From positions 1-14,757 of the forward strand of contig CALKKN010000332.1 in assembly GCA_937995275.1 (NCBI GenBank): a stretch of 14,757 bases of DNA, in the 5' to 3' direction. This DNA is from an uncultured Lysobacterales bacterium. GTDB lineage: Bacteria > Pseudomonadota > Gammaproteobacteria > Xanthomonadales > SZUA-36. This document shows positions 1 through 6,996 of the stretch, piece by piece (position 1 is the stretch's first letter; each line of letters opens with the position of its first letter). A program made the position numbers and the translations under genes. The notes under the pieces were generated by a model. That model was given only the letters and a program-made list of their open reading frames with translations. It was not told the origin of the DNA and made no database searches.

Positions 1-1
1 C

Positions 2-349
2 GGCTACCAGTCCCTGATGAAGGACCTGAAACAGTCGACGAAGCAACGCTTCGGCGGCCTGGACTTCAACTATCCCGCAGCGGACCTCGAGACCGAGATC
101 GTCGCGCACGAGGGCGGCGTGGACGCGAAAATTGCCGGCAAACTGGTCAGCATCGCGGAACGCTCACGCAATCTGAAAGGCCACGGCCTGGACGAGGGCA
201 TGTCGACCCGCCTGCTGGTGTACGCCGCGCAACTGGTGGGCAAGGGCATCGACCCGCTGGCCGCCTGCCGGATGGCCCTGGTCACGCCGCTGACGGATGA
301 CCCGGACATGCGCGATACGCTGAGCGCGGCGGTGAAAACCTACTTCTGA
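2..349 (+). CDS. cbbQ: CbbQ-type AAA+ ATPase, C-terminal part (5' end outside window)
   Basis: This is the last ~115 residues of a MoxR-family AAA+ ATPase of the CbbQ/NorQ/NirQ group. The open frame runs off the left edge and reads GYQSLMKDLKQSTKQRF at once, which is the family's segment holding the arginine-finger-like S-T-K-Q-R-F. A later MSTRLLVYAAQL stretch has the sensor-2 arginine and is followed by the usual C-terminal helical lid. In autotrophs CbbQ hexamers work with CbbO to remodel inhibited RuBisCO by ATP hydrolysis. The gene ends with TGA 34 bases before cbbO, so the two form one operon. Assignment to CbbQ rather than NorQ rests on the CbbO-like length and sequence of the next gene. 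The Walker motifs lie outside the window. RuBisCO genes are expected upstream but cannot be seen. Confidence 0.9.
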   Translation, partial: GYQSLMKDLKQSTKQRFGGLDFNYPAADLETEIVAHEGGVDAKIAGKLVSIAERSRNLKGHGLDEGMSTRLLVYAAQLVGKGIDPLAACRMALVTPLTDDPDMRDTLSAAVKTYF

Positions 350-383
350 GACTTGCCGGTAGCTGTCGGCGGGAAGCAGGGAC

Positions 384-2774
384 ATGAGCATCGATTTCTC
401 GGATTACGTCAGCTGCCTCGACGAAAACGAGCACGAGCACATCGAGGCGCTGGAATCTTCTTACCACGAAGCGCAGCGCGTGATGTCGCCGCGCGGCCTC
501 GACAACTACCTGCAGGGCATGCGCGCCATGTGCGCGCTGAACCGCGGGCAGGACCTGGTGCTGACCTACGTCCAGGAAATACCCGGGGTCGCCAGGGAAG
601 TCGGCGAGGACGTGGTGCCCGACATCGTCGAATCGATGATGAAGCTGGCGTCGCACACGTCCGGCAGCGTCGTGACCCTGATGCTCTCGATGATGCCGCT
701 GGCGGCACAGCGCCTGGGCGACGCCGACGTGCTGCGCGGCTACCTCAAGCTGCTCCATCAACTGGCCGGCAAGGCGCCGCGCGGCCTGCGCCCGATGATG
801 GAGAACATGGACGAACTGCTGTCGAAGCTGACCCTGGGCGGCCTGCGCCGCTGGGCCATGTGGGGCGCCCAGGCCCACCAGCGGGACCTCGATGGCCAGA
901 TGGCCTATTTCGGGCTGAAGTCGGAGTCGTCACGCAGCGTGCTGCAGAAAGAGCGCCGCGGTACCCTGTTCATCGACAATCAGCGCAAGCTGAATTTCTA
1001 CCTGCGCGCGCTCTGGGGCCGGGCGTTCTTCATGCGCCCGACTGCGGGCGACTACGAATCGCGGCGTGGCCTCAAGCCCTTCATCGAGAATTTCCAGGTT
1101 CACCTGCCGGACGCCTTCGACCCGTTCCGCGGCATCGACGGCATGGAGATCTACCGGGCTGCCGCCGCCCATGCCGCGGCGCACATGGTCTTTACGCGTG
1201 AGCCCATCTCCGCCGAGCAGCTCTCGCAGGCGCAGATGCGGTTCATCGAGCTGTTCGAGGATGCGCGCGTGGAATACCTCGCCTACAGCGAGTTTCCGGG
1301 ATTGCGCAAGCTGTGGCTTTCGTTCTTCACGGCCGCGCCCGGCCAGGACGACGATTTCGGTGAAGTGCACGAAACCATGGACCTGATGCTGCGGGCCACC
1401 CGCGCCATCATGGATCCGGATTACACGGACAGCGCCGATTTCGTCAACGAGGTGGCCGCCGATTTCCGGGCCGAACTGGAGGAGGATCCCAGCAATCCGC
1501 GCATTTCCTGGATGGCCGGCGTGGAGTTTTACAACCGCGTGGTCAAGCATGCGACGATCCCCTCGGTGCGCGTGCTGTCCGACTGGCCCATTCCTTACCG
1601 GGACGACAATCGTTATTTCCGGGACTTCGCCGAAAACCTGTTCGAAACCCGCGGCGTCGACTACCTCCCGTCCAGCCAGCAGACGGTGCGCAAGTATGTC
1701 TCGCTCATGGAGATGGTCAACGAAATCAACTCCGAGCTCGAGATCGACCACCACCAGGAGGTGTGGGTGCTGGCATCCGAGCTGTTCCCGTACGAAGACG
1801 ACTGTGAGACCACCAAGAGCTATAACGAGCTGGAGGGCGTGGAGCCCGTTTCGGACCCGTACCATTATGGCGAATGGGACTACCAGGTCCAGTTGTCGCG
1901 CCCCGACTGGGCCACGGTCATCGAGCGCCGCCAGGGCAAGGGCGATCCCGAAGTCATGGACGGGATCCTCGACAAGTACAAACCGATCGCCTCGCGCATC
2001 CGTCACCTGATCGACGCGCTGCAGCCCCAGGGTATCGTGCGCCGGCGCGGTTACGAGGAGGGCGAGGAACTCGACCTGAACGCGGCCGTCCGCGCGATGG
2101 TCGACATCCGCCGCGGCATCATGCCGGATCCGCGCATCAACATCCGCATCACGCGCCACGTCCGCGATCTCTCGATCGTGTTGCTGCTCGACCTGTCGGA
2201 ATCGACCAACGAGAAGATCGGCGACCTCGGCGAGGGCGAAGAAGGTTACGAGGAGCAGCCCAGCATCCTCGACCTGACCCGCGAATCGGCGGGTCTGCTC
2301 TCCTGGGCGATCGACTCCATCGGCGACAATTTCGCCGTGCACGGATTCGCCTCCGACGGCCGTCACGATGTGCAGTACTACCGCTTCAAGGATTTCAACC
2401 AGGCCTATGACGATGAGGCCAAATCCCGCATGGCGGGTATGAGGGGCGGCCTGTCGACCCGTATGGGCGCGGCCCTGCGTCACGCCGGCTGGCACCTGGC
2501 GCAGGAAAGCGCCCAGAAACGCCTGGTCCTGCTGGTGACCGACGGCGAGCCGGCCGATATCGACGAACGCGATCCGCAGTATCTCCGCCACGACGCCAGG
2601 AAGGCGGTCGAGGACTTGGCGATGCAGGGCATCTACACCTACTGCCTGACGCTGGATCCGAATGCCGATCGTTACGTTGCCCGGATCTTCGGCGAGAACC
2701 ACTACTCGATCGTCGATAACGTGGAGAGGCTTCCGGAACGCCTGCCGAACGTCTTTGCCGCACTGACGGGCTAG
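384..2774 (+). CDS. cbbO: CbbO, VWA-domain RuBisCO activase subunit
   Basis: This 796-residue protein matches the length and layout of CbbO, and is longer than NorD (about 600-650). A long, mostly helical N-terminal half ends in a C-terminal von Willebrand A domain. The MIDAS motif is clear: D603-L-S605-E-S607 after a hydrophobic strand (IVLLL), a central GGLSTRMG segment supplying the conserved Thr, and a third metal-site loop at LVTDGEP (Asp ~720). CbbO binds RuBisCO through its VWA domain and recruits the CbbQ hexamer, which uses ATP to release inhibitory sugar phosphates. The ATG is preceded by a purine-rich GGGAAGCAGGGAC, an acceptable but not ideal ribosome site. It is co-directional with cbbQ (34-base gap) and ends 13 bases from a convergent gene. 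The large antisense open frames across it are shadows. Confidence 0.93.
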   Translation: MSIDFSDYVSCLDENEHEHIEALESSYHEAQRVMSPRGLDNYLQGMRAMCALNRGQDLVLTYVQEIPGVAREVGEDVVPDIVESMMKLASHTSGSVVTLMLSMMPLAAQRLGDADVLRGYLKLLHQLAGKAPRGLRPMMENMDELLSKLTLGGLRRWAMWGAQAHQRDLDGQMAYFGLKSESSRSVLQKERRGTLFIDNQRKLNFYLRALWGRAFFMRPTAGDYESRRGLKPFIENFQVHLPDAFDPFRGIDGMEIYRAAAAHAAAHMVFTREPISAEQLSQAQMRFIELFEDARVEYLAYSEFPGLRKLWLSFFTAAPGQDDDFGEVHETMDLMLRATRAIMDPDYTDSADFVNEVAADFRAELEEDPSNPRISWMAGVEFYNRVVKHATIPSVRVLSDWPIPYRDDNRYFRDFAENLFETRGVDYLPSSQQTVRKYVSLMEMVNEINSELEIDHHQEVWVLASELFPYEDDCETTKSYNELEGVEPVSDPYHYGEWDYQVQLSRPDWATVIERRQGKGDPEVMDGILDKYKPIASRIRHLIDALQPQGIVRRRGYEEGEELDLNAAVRAMVDIRRGIMPDPRINIRITRHVRDLSIVLLLDLSESTNEKIGDLGEGEEGYEEQPSILDLTRESAGLLSWAIDSIGDNFAVHGFASDGRHDVQYYRFKDFNQAYDDEAKSRMAGMRGGLSTRMGAALRHAGWHLAQESAQKRLVLLVTDGEPADIDERDPQYLRHDARKAVEDLAMQGIYTYCLTLDPNADRYVARIFGENHYSIVDNVERLPERLPNVFAALTG

Positions 2775-2787
2775 AACTGGACGGCCG

Positions 2788-3234
2788 CTAGCGCCTGAAT
2801 GGCAAGACCTTGGCGGTGTGCGGCTCGCAGCCGGCCTCGCGCAGACGCGCCGCAAACTGCTCCAGTGCCTGCCTGAACTCGCCGACCAGGCGGTTGTGAA
2901 GCTGTCGCGAGTCCTCGCGGTAGTACACCAACTCGATCGGTGCGGGCTCGGCCAGGCCGTCGCGCCCGACCTCGTGGCGAAACGCCCAGGCCAGGCAGAT
3001 CAGCCTGCCGCCCTTGCCGTCCTGCACGGCGTAGGCCTGGCTGTCGACGAAAATCACCTCTCCGGGGCCGATAACGGCCTGAAGCTGCATGCTGCGCACG
3101 GGGACAAACGCGTGTTCGTTGTCGCAGCGGCCGAGAACCAGGCGGCACAGGTTGTACAGTGCGGCCGGAATAGTCAGCCGTTCAACCGCCAGTTCTTCCG
3201 GCCTGAAAAAGGTTTCGCTCAGGGTGCCCGGCAC
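2788..3234 (-). CDS. Unrecognised small protein convergent with cbbO
   Basis: This is a soluble protein of about 148 residues that I do not recognise. It has no signal peptide, membrane segment or cysteine cluster. It begins with a FFRPEELAVERLTIP stretch, then a helix rich in Leu/Cys/Arg (LYNLCRLVLGRC), then two beta-rich segments with GEVIFVDSQAYAVQDG, and a helical C-terminus ending KVLPFRR. The start is uncertain. GTG at 3234 gives a short gap after the upstream gene's stop but has no clear ribosome site; GTG at 3282 gives 164 residues and a 41-base overlap, with AGGA three bases upstream. I prefer 3234 because the extra 16 residues lie under the neighbour's C-terminus. It is probably co-transcribed with the 102-residue gene just upstream. 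Lying tail-to-tail with cbbO, it may or may not relate to carbon fixation. Confidence 0.75.
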   Translation of the reverse strand: MPGTLSETFFRPEELAVERLTIPAALYNLCRLVLGRCDNEHAFVPVRSMQLQAVIGPGEVIFVDSQAYAVQDGKGGRLICLAWAFRHEVGRDGLAEPAPIELVYYREDSRQLHNRLVGEFRQALEQFAARLREAGCEPHTAKVLPFRR

Positions 3235-3241
3235 GGTGTTT

Positions 3242-3550
3242 TCAGTCTTCGTCTGCCAGCTCGTTGTCCGGGTCCCAGCCACGCTTCCTGGCGTTTTTCA
3301 CCGCGGCCGCATAAATCCGCCGGTGCCGTTCCCGAAGGTCGGGGGGCAGCCTCGAGGGGAGGTTCGCATACGGCTCCCAGGCCGCGGTGACCTTCTCGTA
3401 GAGGTCCTGGATGCCGCCCGGGCTCCATCCGGCGCAGGTCTCGGATTCGGGAATCAGGCCAAACACCCAGGCATCGCGAATGATATTGCCCGTCGGGTTC
3501 ATGGCGCCCTTCGGGTCCTTGTCGATACCCACGTATCTCCTTTCATTCAT
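3242..3550 (-). CDS. Unrecognised 102-residue protein, first gene of a two-gene unit
   Basis: This is a small, soluble, hydrophilic protein of unknown function. It has a motif-like N-terminus (VGIDKDPKGAMNPTGNIIRD), then an aromatic segment (AWVFGLIPESETCAGW), a middle helix and a very charged helical C-terminus (RLPPDLRERHRRIYAAAVK) ending in an acidic tail. There is no transmembrane segment. The start is ambiguous: ATG 3550 has no ribosome site, while the in-frame GTG at 3532 lies four bases after a strong AAAGGAG and may be the real start, giving 96 residues. The stop falls 7 bases before the GTG of the next gene or inside it, depending on that start, so the two are probably translationally coupled. 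A 7-bp inverted repeat lies just upstream at 3562-3586. Confidence 0.75.
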   Translation of the reverse strand: MNERRYVGIDKDPKGAMNPTGNIIRDAWVFGLIPESETCAGWSPGGIQDLYEKVTAAWEPYANLPSRLPPDLRERHRRIYAAAVKNARKRGWDPDNELADED

Positions 3551-3561
3551 GGCCGTATTTC

Positions 3562-3586
3562 GATTGGCTTTCGAGTGAGGCCAATC
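3562..3586. repeat. Inverted repeat upstream of the two small genes
   Basis: GATTGGC (3562-3568) and GCCAATC (3580-3586) form a perfect 7-bp inverted repeat with an 11-base spacer. It sits 12-36 bases upstream of the ATG at 3550, in the leader or promoter of the leftward two-gene unit. It could be an operator or a small leader hairpin. There is no T-run on either side, so it is not a convincing terminator. No confident -35/-10 pair was found in 3551-3710. Confidence 0.35.
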
Positions 3587-3710
3587 TTAACAAATACATG
3601 GGATTAGCGGGCTCCCCCGAAATTAGATCAGTGAAGCACGGGCCCCGGCCGCCGCGGAGCTGTCACCAGCCTGTTACCGCAGGCAACCCAGGACCGACGA
3701 GGCGTTAGCT

Positions 3711-4604
3711 TCAGGCCACGGCTCCAAGCAGCACCGGATCGTCAAGCTCCAGGCAGACCCCGGTGTCCACACGGATCAGCAAGTTGCGATCAACGATCGA
3801 CCGTGAACAATCCGTGTTGCGTCCGACATAGGTGTGATCGAGGATGATGCTGTTCTGCAGACGGGCGCCCTTGCCGATGACGGCCCGTTCCCCGACGATG
3901 ATGTCTCCTCTCAATACCGCCGATTTGTCCACCCGGCAGTGAGCGCCGAAATAGCCGTGGTCCGATCGGATGGACAGCGGGTTGACCCGGGCTTTCGGTG
4001 CCGTGCGGTGGCCTTCGATCGTTGTCCGGCCCGCCGGTTTCAGGTGACGGTAGCCGTCGCGCAGCAGTCGGAAGCTGGATTCATGGTAATCCCGAAAAGA
4101 AGTGGCTGAAAGCAGTCGCTGGGGTCCGATGGGCAGGTGGATGGCTTCCACGCGGTGCACGTCGCTCCAATCGGTCGGCAGCGGTTCGCGGTTGCCAGGC
4201 GGCAGCACCAACGCCACGGGCTCTGCGCAGACCGTCATTCGGATAGGAATGAGGGCGTGGATTTTCAAGTCGCCCAGGTCGTCCAGCACTTCGCTCCAGT
4301 CGGTATCAACGATGTGCCTGAGCCCGATTATCAGGCAATGAATGTCCAGCCGACTGATGTCCGCTAGGTCCGGCCTTACGGTTACGGTCATACCGAGCAG
4401 CGGCCCCGTGTCCAGGGCTGCGGTCAGCTCGGCATGCTGGTCAGGTGCGATGATGTCCACGTCGCGGATGCCGCTACGGTGCAGGCTTTCGAGGGCATGC
4501 ATGACGAGCGGCTTTCCTGCCATGGGCAGCAGCGCGGGCGGGATTCGATCGGTCAGCGGCCTCAGGCCGCATTGAGAATGTTCGGCAATGATGATGGCTT
4601 TCAA
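3711..4604 (-). CDS. Nucleotidyltransferase-like protein with left-handed beta-helix tail, probably catalytically degenerate
   Basis: The 297-residue protein has the layout of NDP-sugar pyrophosphorylases (glucose-/mannose-1-phosphate nucleotidylyltransferases): an N-terminal Rossmann-like nucleotidyltransferase domain and a C-terminal hexapeptide-type beta-helix (about residues 215-295, with repeats such as VLRGDIIVGERAVIGKGA). The signature residues are altered. The usual G-x-G-T-R loop reads E8-H-S-Q-C-G-L14. The first conserved Lys of the T-x-R-x-P-K-P segment is Pro23 (TDRIPPALLP), although the following GKP (31-32) is kept. The usual G-D metal site reads IIGLRHI. It is probably a non-catalytic or repurposed relative. 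Translation starts at TTG 4604, supported by a perfect AGGAGG five bases upstream. It lies 20 bases after the fused transferase gene, in the same operon. No terminator was seen in the 160-base gap beyond it. Confidence 0.85.
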   Translation of the reverse strand: MKAIIIAEHSQCGLRPLTDRIPPALLPMAGKPLVMHALESLHRSGIRDVDIIAPDQHAELTAALDTGPLLGMTVTVRPDLADISRLDIHCLIIGLRHIVDTDWSEVLDDLGDLKIHALIPIRMTVCAEPVALVLPPGNREPLPTDWSDVHRVEAIHLPIGPQRLLSATSFRDYHESSFRLLRDGYRHLKPAGRTTIEGHRTAPKARVNPLSIRSDHGYFGAHCRVDKSAVLRGDIIVGERAVIGKGARLQNSIILDHTYVGRNTDCSRSIVDRNLLIRVDTGVCLELDDPVLLGAVA

Positions 4605-4616
4605 GATAACCTCCTG
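4605..4616 (-). promoter_or_regulatory. Strong Shine-Dalgarno site deciding a TTG start
   Basis: Read on the minus strand, CAGGAGG followed by TTATC directly precedes TTG at 4604. The full AGGAGG at five-base spacing is the best ribosome-binding site in the window and supports the rare TTG start of the nucleotidyltransferase-like gene. Confidence 0.75.
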
Positions 4617-4624
4617 TTGTTTGT

Positions 4625-6595
4625 TTAGTAAGCGCCCTTGCGAAGCAGGACCGCGGGAACGGTCTGCAGCAACAATTTCAGATCGGTCGTGAGCGATTGG
4701 CGATACAGGTAATCCTCGTCGAGGAGCACCTGGCGAGGAAACGGAATGTCGGAGCGGCCCGAGACTTGCCAGATGCAGGTGATTCCCGGCTTGGCCAGCA
4801 GCCGCACACGCTCCTCAATGCTGTACAGCTCGACTTCCGAGGCGAGCGCGGGGCGTGGACCGACCAGCGACATGTCGCCCTTGAGTACGTTCCAGAGTTG
4901 CGGTAATTCATCGATAGAACTTGTCCTGATGAATTGGCCCATCCGGGTGATCCGCGGGTCCTTTTTCATCTTGAAGATGACGCCACCCTGCATCTCATTG
5001 GACGTTTCCAGCTTTGCCCGGCGGGCCTCCGCATCCAAGTACATCGAGCGGAATTTCCACAGTCGAAACATGCGTCCGCGGTAGCCAACGCGCATCTGCG
5101 AAAAGAATGCAGGCCCCCGGCTTTCCAGCCGGATCAGCAGGATGACCAGGAGAAACAGGGGAGACATGGAAACCAGCAGCACTGATGCGACCGCCAAGTC
5201 CAGCGCACGCTTCAGCACCGTGGTGGCCAGCGCCGGCAGCCGGGCTGCCAGGTGCCGCAGTCGTACCAGGCCCTGGCGTAGCGAAACCGCCCGGTCAAGT
5301 CCGCCATAGTGCTCGAGTACCCTCGATTCTTCGGACGGCGTCAGGCGTCCGGCACGGACGGTCGCCCCGTGGCGGCGTTTCTCCGACCAGGCGCGGTAGA
5401 GAAACAACGGGTTCCCGACGATGTACCGTCGCCACATGCGCCCCGGTTCCTGCAGCAGACGCCAGACCCACTCCAGCCCGATTTCGCGCAGCCAGACCGG
5501 TGCCCGTGCAATCCGCCCCGAGTAAAAATCGAACAGACCGCCAACGCCTATCTGCAGGCGCGCATTCAACCGGCTCCGGTTGCGGTCGATCCACAGTTCC
5601 TGCGCCGGCGCGCCCATTGCCACGAGCAGCACATCGGCACCCGAACGGTTGATAGCCTCGATGACGGCATCTTCCTCCTCCGTGTCGAAGTAGCCGTGGT
5701 GGCAGCCGGCAAACTCAAGGCCGGGATACCGCGATTGCATGGTTGTCGCAGCGGCCCGTGCGATCCCTTCGCGCGCACCCAGCAGATAGATGCTGTGGCC
5801 GCTTTCGGCCAGGCGCTCGCAGAGGACCGGAAACAGGTCTGTTCCGTTTACATTTTCCCGAATGCCGACGCCGAACATCTGAGCTGCCAGCCGCACGCCG
5901 ATACCGTCGGGGTAAATCCGGTCGAACTGGTTCAGGGCATGGTGGTAATCGCCGTGATTGAATGCCCTGTTCAGGCAATCGGCGTTCACAAATCCCACGG
6001 ACGTCTGACGTCCTGCCTGCAAGGACTGCAGCATGTCATCCAGCGCGTCCGCCATGCGGGCATTGACCACGGGCACGCCGAACAGGTGGAAATCGCGTTC
6101 GTTGGCAGGCGGACGCGCCGGGGACATAATCGAGGCGATCAGCGACCTGCCCAGGACGGCAAAGTAGGCGCCCGGGCCCCAGCCGCAGGTTGCCGCGCCG
6201 TGCTGCTCGGCTTCCAGGAACTCCACTCCCAGGTTCTTTCGCAGTTTGGCGGCAGTAAATAGCCCCGGCCGGGCCGCCGTCCGCGGCGGCGAGGCCAGGG
6301 TGCAATGGCCGGCGATGACGTCGAACAACGCAGCGAGACCAGCGCCTGGCGCGCTGCCGGCGAAACGCCGTGCATCGCCCGAACTCACATCGTCGTTGGT
6401 CCTTGCCAGGAGCCGCCCCTCGCTGGCCAGCGACCAGACCGCATTCAGCAGTATGAGGGGCGACGTCAAAATGATCGCCAGGGCGGCGAGGCAGCAGTCC
6501 AGGGCTCGCTGTCCCCGGAAGCTGGAGGGCTCGGGGGCTTCGGCGGGCTGTAACTCAGGGCGGCTTACGATGCCGGTTTGAGAATTTGTTTTCAC
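4625..6595 (-). CDS. Fused WecG/TagA/CpsF glycosyltransferase and polyprenyl-phosphate sugar-phosphate transferase
   Basis: The 656-residue protein has three parts. Residues ~27-126 look like a decayed sugar-phosphate transferase: RALDCCLAALAIILTSPL resembles the family's membrane hairpin, and LAALFDVIAGHCTLASPPR mimics its LPQLWNVLxGDMSLVGPRP block, but the catalytic core is gone. Residues ~169-400 are a WecG/TagA/CpsF domain (GFVNADCLNRA; YPDGIGV with Asp230; NVNGTDLFP; LLVAMGAPAQELW), which transfers a sugar such as N-acetylmannosamine to a lipid carrier. Residues ~462-656 are a complete PF02397-type transferase: KRALDLA membrane anchor, KFRSM, Asp562-Glu563 in SIDELPQLWNV, DMSLVGPRP, and PGITCIWQVSGR. 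This part would load the first sugar-phosphate onto undecaprenyl phosphate at the inner membrane. The start is GTG 6595, with GGAG eight bases upstream. The open frame continues to 6961, but that part is non-coding in character. Confidence 0.9.
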   Translation of the reverse strand: MKTNSQTGIVSRPELQPAEAPEPSSFRGQRALDCCLAALAIILTSPLILLNAVWSLASEGRLLARTNDDVSSGDARRFAGSAPGAGLAALFDVIAGHCTLASPPRTAARPGLFTAAKLRKNLGVEFLEAEQHGAATCGWGPGAYFAVLGRSLIASIMSPARPPANERDFHLFGVPVVNARMADALDDMLQSLQAGRQTSVGFVNADCLNRAFNHGDYHHALNQFDRIYPDGIGVRLAAQMFGVGIRENVNGTDLFPVLCERLAESGHSIYLLGAREGIARAAATTMQSRYPGLEFAGCHHGYFDTEEEDAVIEAINRSGADVLLVAMGAPAQELWIDRNRSRLNARLQIGVGGLFDFYSGRIARAPVWLREIGLEWVWRLLQEPGRMWRRYIVGNPLFLYRAWSEKRRHGATVRAGRLTPSEESRVLEHYGGLDRAVSLRQGLVRLRHLAARLPALATTVLKRALDLAVASVLLVSMSPLFLLVILLIRLESRGPAFFSQMRVGYRGRMFRLWKFRSMYLDAEARRAKLETSNEMQGGVIFKMKKDPRITRMGQFIRTSSIDELPQLWNVLKGDMSLVGPRPALASEVELYSIEERVRLLAKPGITCIWQVSGRSDIPFPRQVLLDEDYLYRQSLTTDLKLLLQTVPAVLLRKGAY

Positions 6596-6635
6596 TATGC
6601 AATCTCCGAATTCGTGATTCTGACGACCCTCATAA

Positions 6636-6651
6636 TTCAAAAACTGTGCCG
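6636..6651 (-). promoter_or_regulatory. Candidate sigma-54 promoter for the leftward transferase operon (weak -12)
   Basis: On the minus strand the 16 bases read CGGCACAGTTTTTGAA. The -24 block GGCAC is perfect and the spacing fits, but the -12 block is TTGA rather than TTGC. A transcript would start near 6625, about 30 bases before the GTG at 6595 and just ahead of its GGAG ribosome site, which is a sensible place. The -24 element overlaps a GCCGAA/TTCGGC palindrome. Confidence 0.35.
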
Positions 6652-6662
6652 AATCGTTCGGC
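6648..6662. repeat. Palindrome GCCGAA-TCG-TTCGGC
   Basis: This is a perfect 6-bp inverted repeat with a 3-base centre. It overlaps the -24 block of the leftward candidate promoter, so a protein bound here could block or modulate that promoter. Confidence 0.4.
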
Positions 6663-6848
6663 CGCTGGTGTGACGGATTACATGATCGGGAGCGTACGCG
6701 GCCGACCGGGCCCTTTCTGCAGGCCTTGCGGCGGGTCAGTTGTGCGACCGCGGATTCATTTACAGGAGTCTCGCTTCCCTGCTCCCGCCTTCGGCTCCGC
6801 TGGCCGTGGACGTCGTTCCGGGCGTGGCATAAGCACCCGCCATTCGCA

Positions 6849-6870
6849 CGTTGAATCGCAAATTGCAACG
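6849..6870. repeat. Nested palindrome, candidate activator site
   Basis: CGTTG (6849-6853) and CAACG (6866-6870) bracket a perfect GCAA-A-TTGC palindrome (6858-6866). It lies about 130-150 bases upstream of the rightward sigma-54 promoter, a typical distance for an enhancer-binding activator. That role is inferred from position only. Confidence 0.3.
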
Positions 6871-6980
6871 CCTTCTGGTAGTGACAGCGATGGTGATCCG
6901 TCCACATAACGACAACCGTCGGGTTTTTCGATGGAAAAGCCGGGGATGCGCCAAATACCAAGCGGATTTCAGCCCGCTGC

Positions 6981-6990
6981 TACCGCGGTA
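6981..6990. repeat. 10-bp perfect palindrome TACCGCGGTA
   Basis: This perfect palindrome ends six bases before the sigma-54 site at 6997 and could be an operator. Its last base is the A of an ATG that opens an upstream extension of the Wzy-like frame; that ATG precedes the predicted transcript start and is unlikely to be used. Confidence 0.3.
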
Positions 6991-6996
6991 TGCCGC

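Noticed and set aside
353..1201. Plus-strand open frame of 282 codons overlapping the start of cbbO
   Set aside because: It is Arg/Ala/Pro-rich and overlaps cbbO in another frame, with no recognisable domain.
2770..2795. Possible terminator between cbbO and the convergent small gene
   Set aside because: Only a 5-bp GCTAG/CTAGC pairing was found, with a 14-base loop and no T-run; too weak to call.
930..2855. Long minus-strand open frame (641 codons) opposite cbbO
   Set aside because: It is an antisense shadow of a well-supported CbbO frame in GC-rich DNA. Its composition (very rich in Val, His, Gln, Asp, Arg) shows no family motif.
5309..6262. Plus-strand open frame of 317 codons opposite the fused transferase
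   Set aside because: It lies fully antisense to a frame with clear WecG and sugar-transferase motifs and has no motif of its own.
6826..6843. Possible extra sigma-54 site (TGGCATAAGCACCCGCC)
   Set aside because: GG and GC are 11 bases apart rather than 10 and the TTGC block is missing.
6915..6944. Imperfect hairpin CGGGTTTTTC/GAAAAGCCG
   Set aside because: It needs a bulge and lies mid-intergenic with no gene ending nearby, so there is no supported role.
6596..6961. N-terminal extension of the fused transferase (start at 6961)
   Set aside because: The 122 extra residues are low in hydrophobic pattern and resemble no domain. They cover the promoter region, while GTG 6595 has a good ribosome site.
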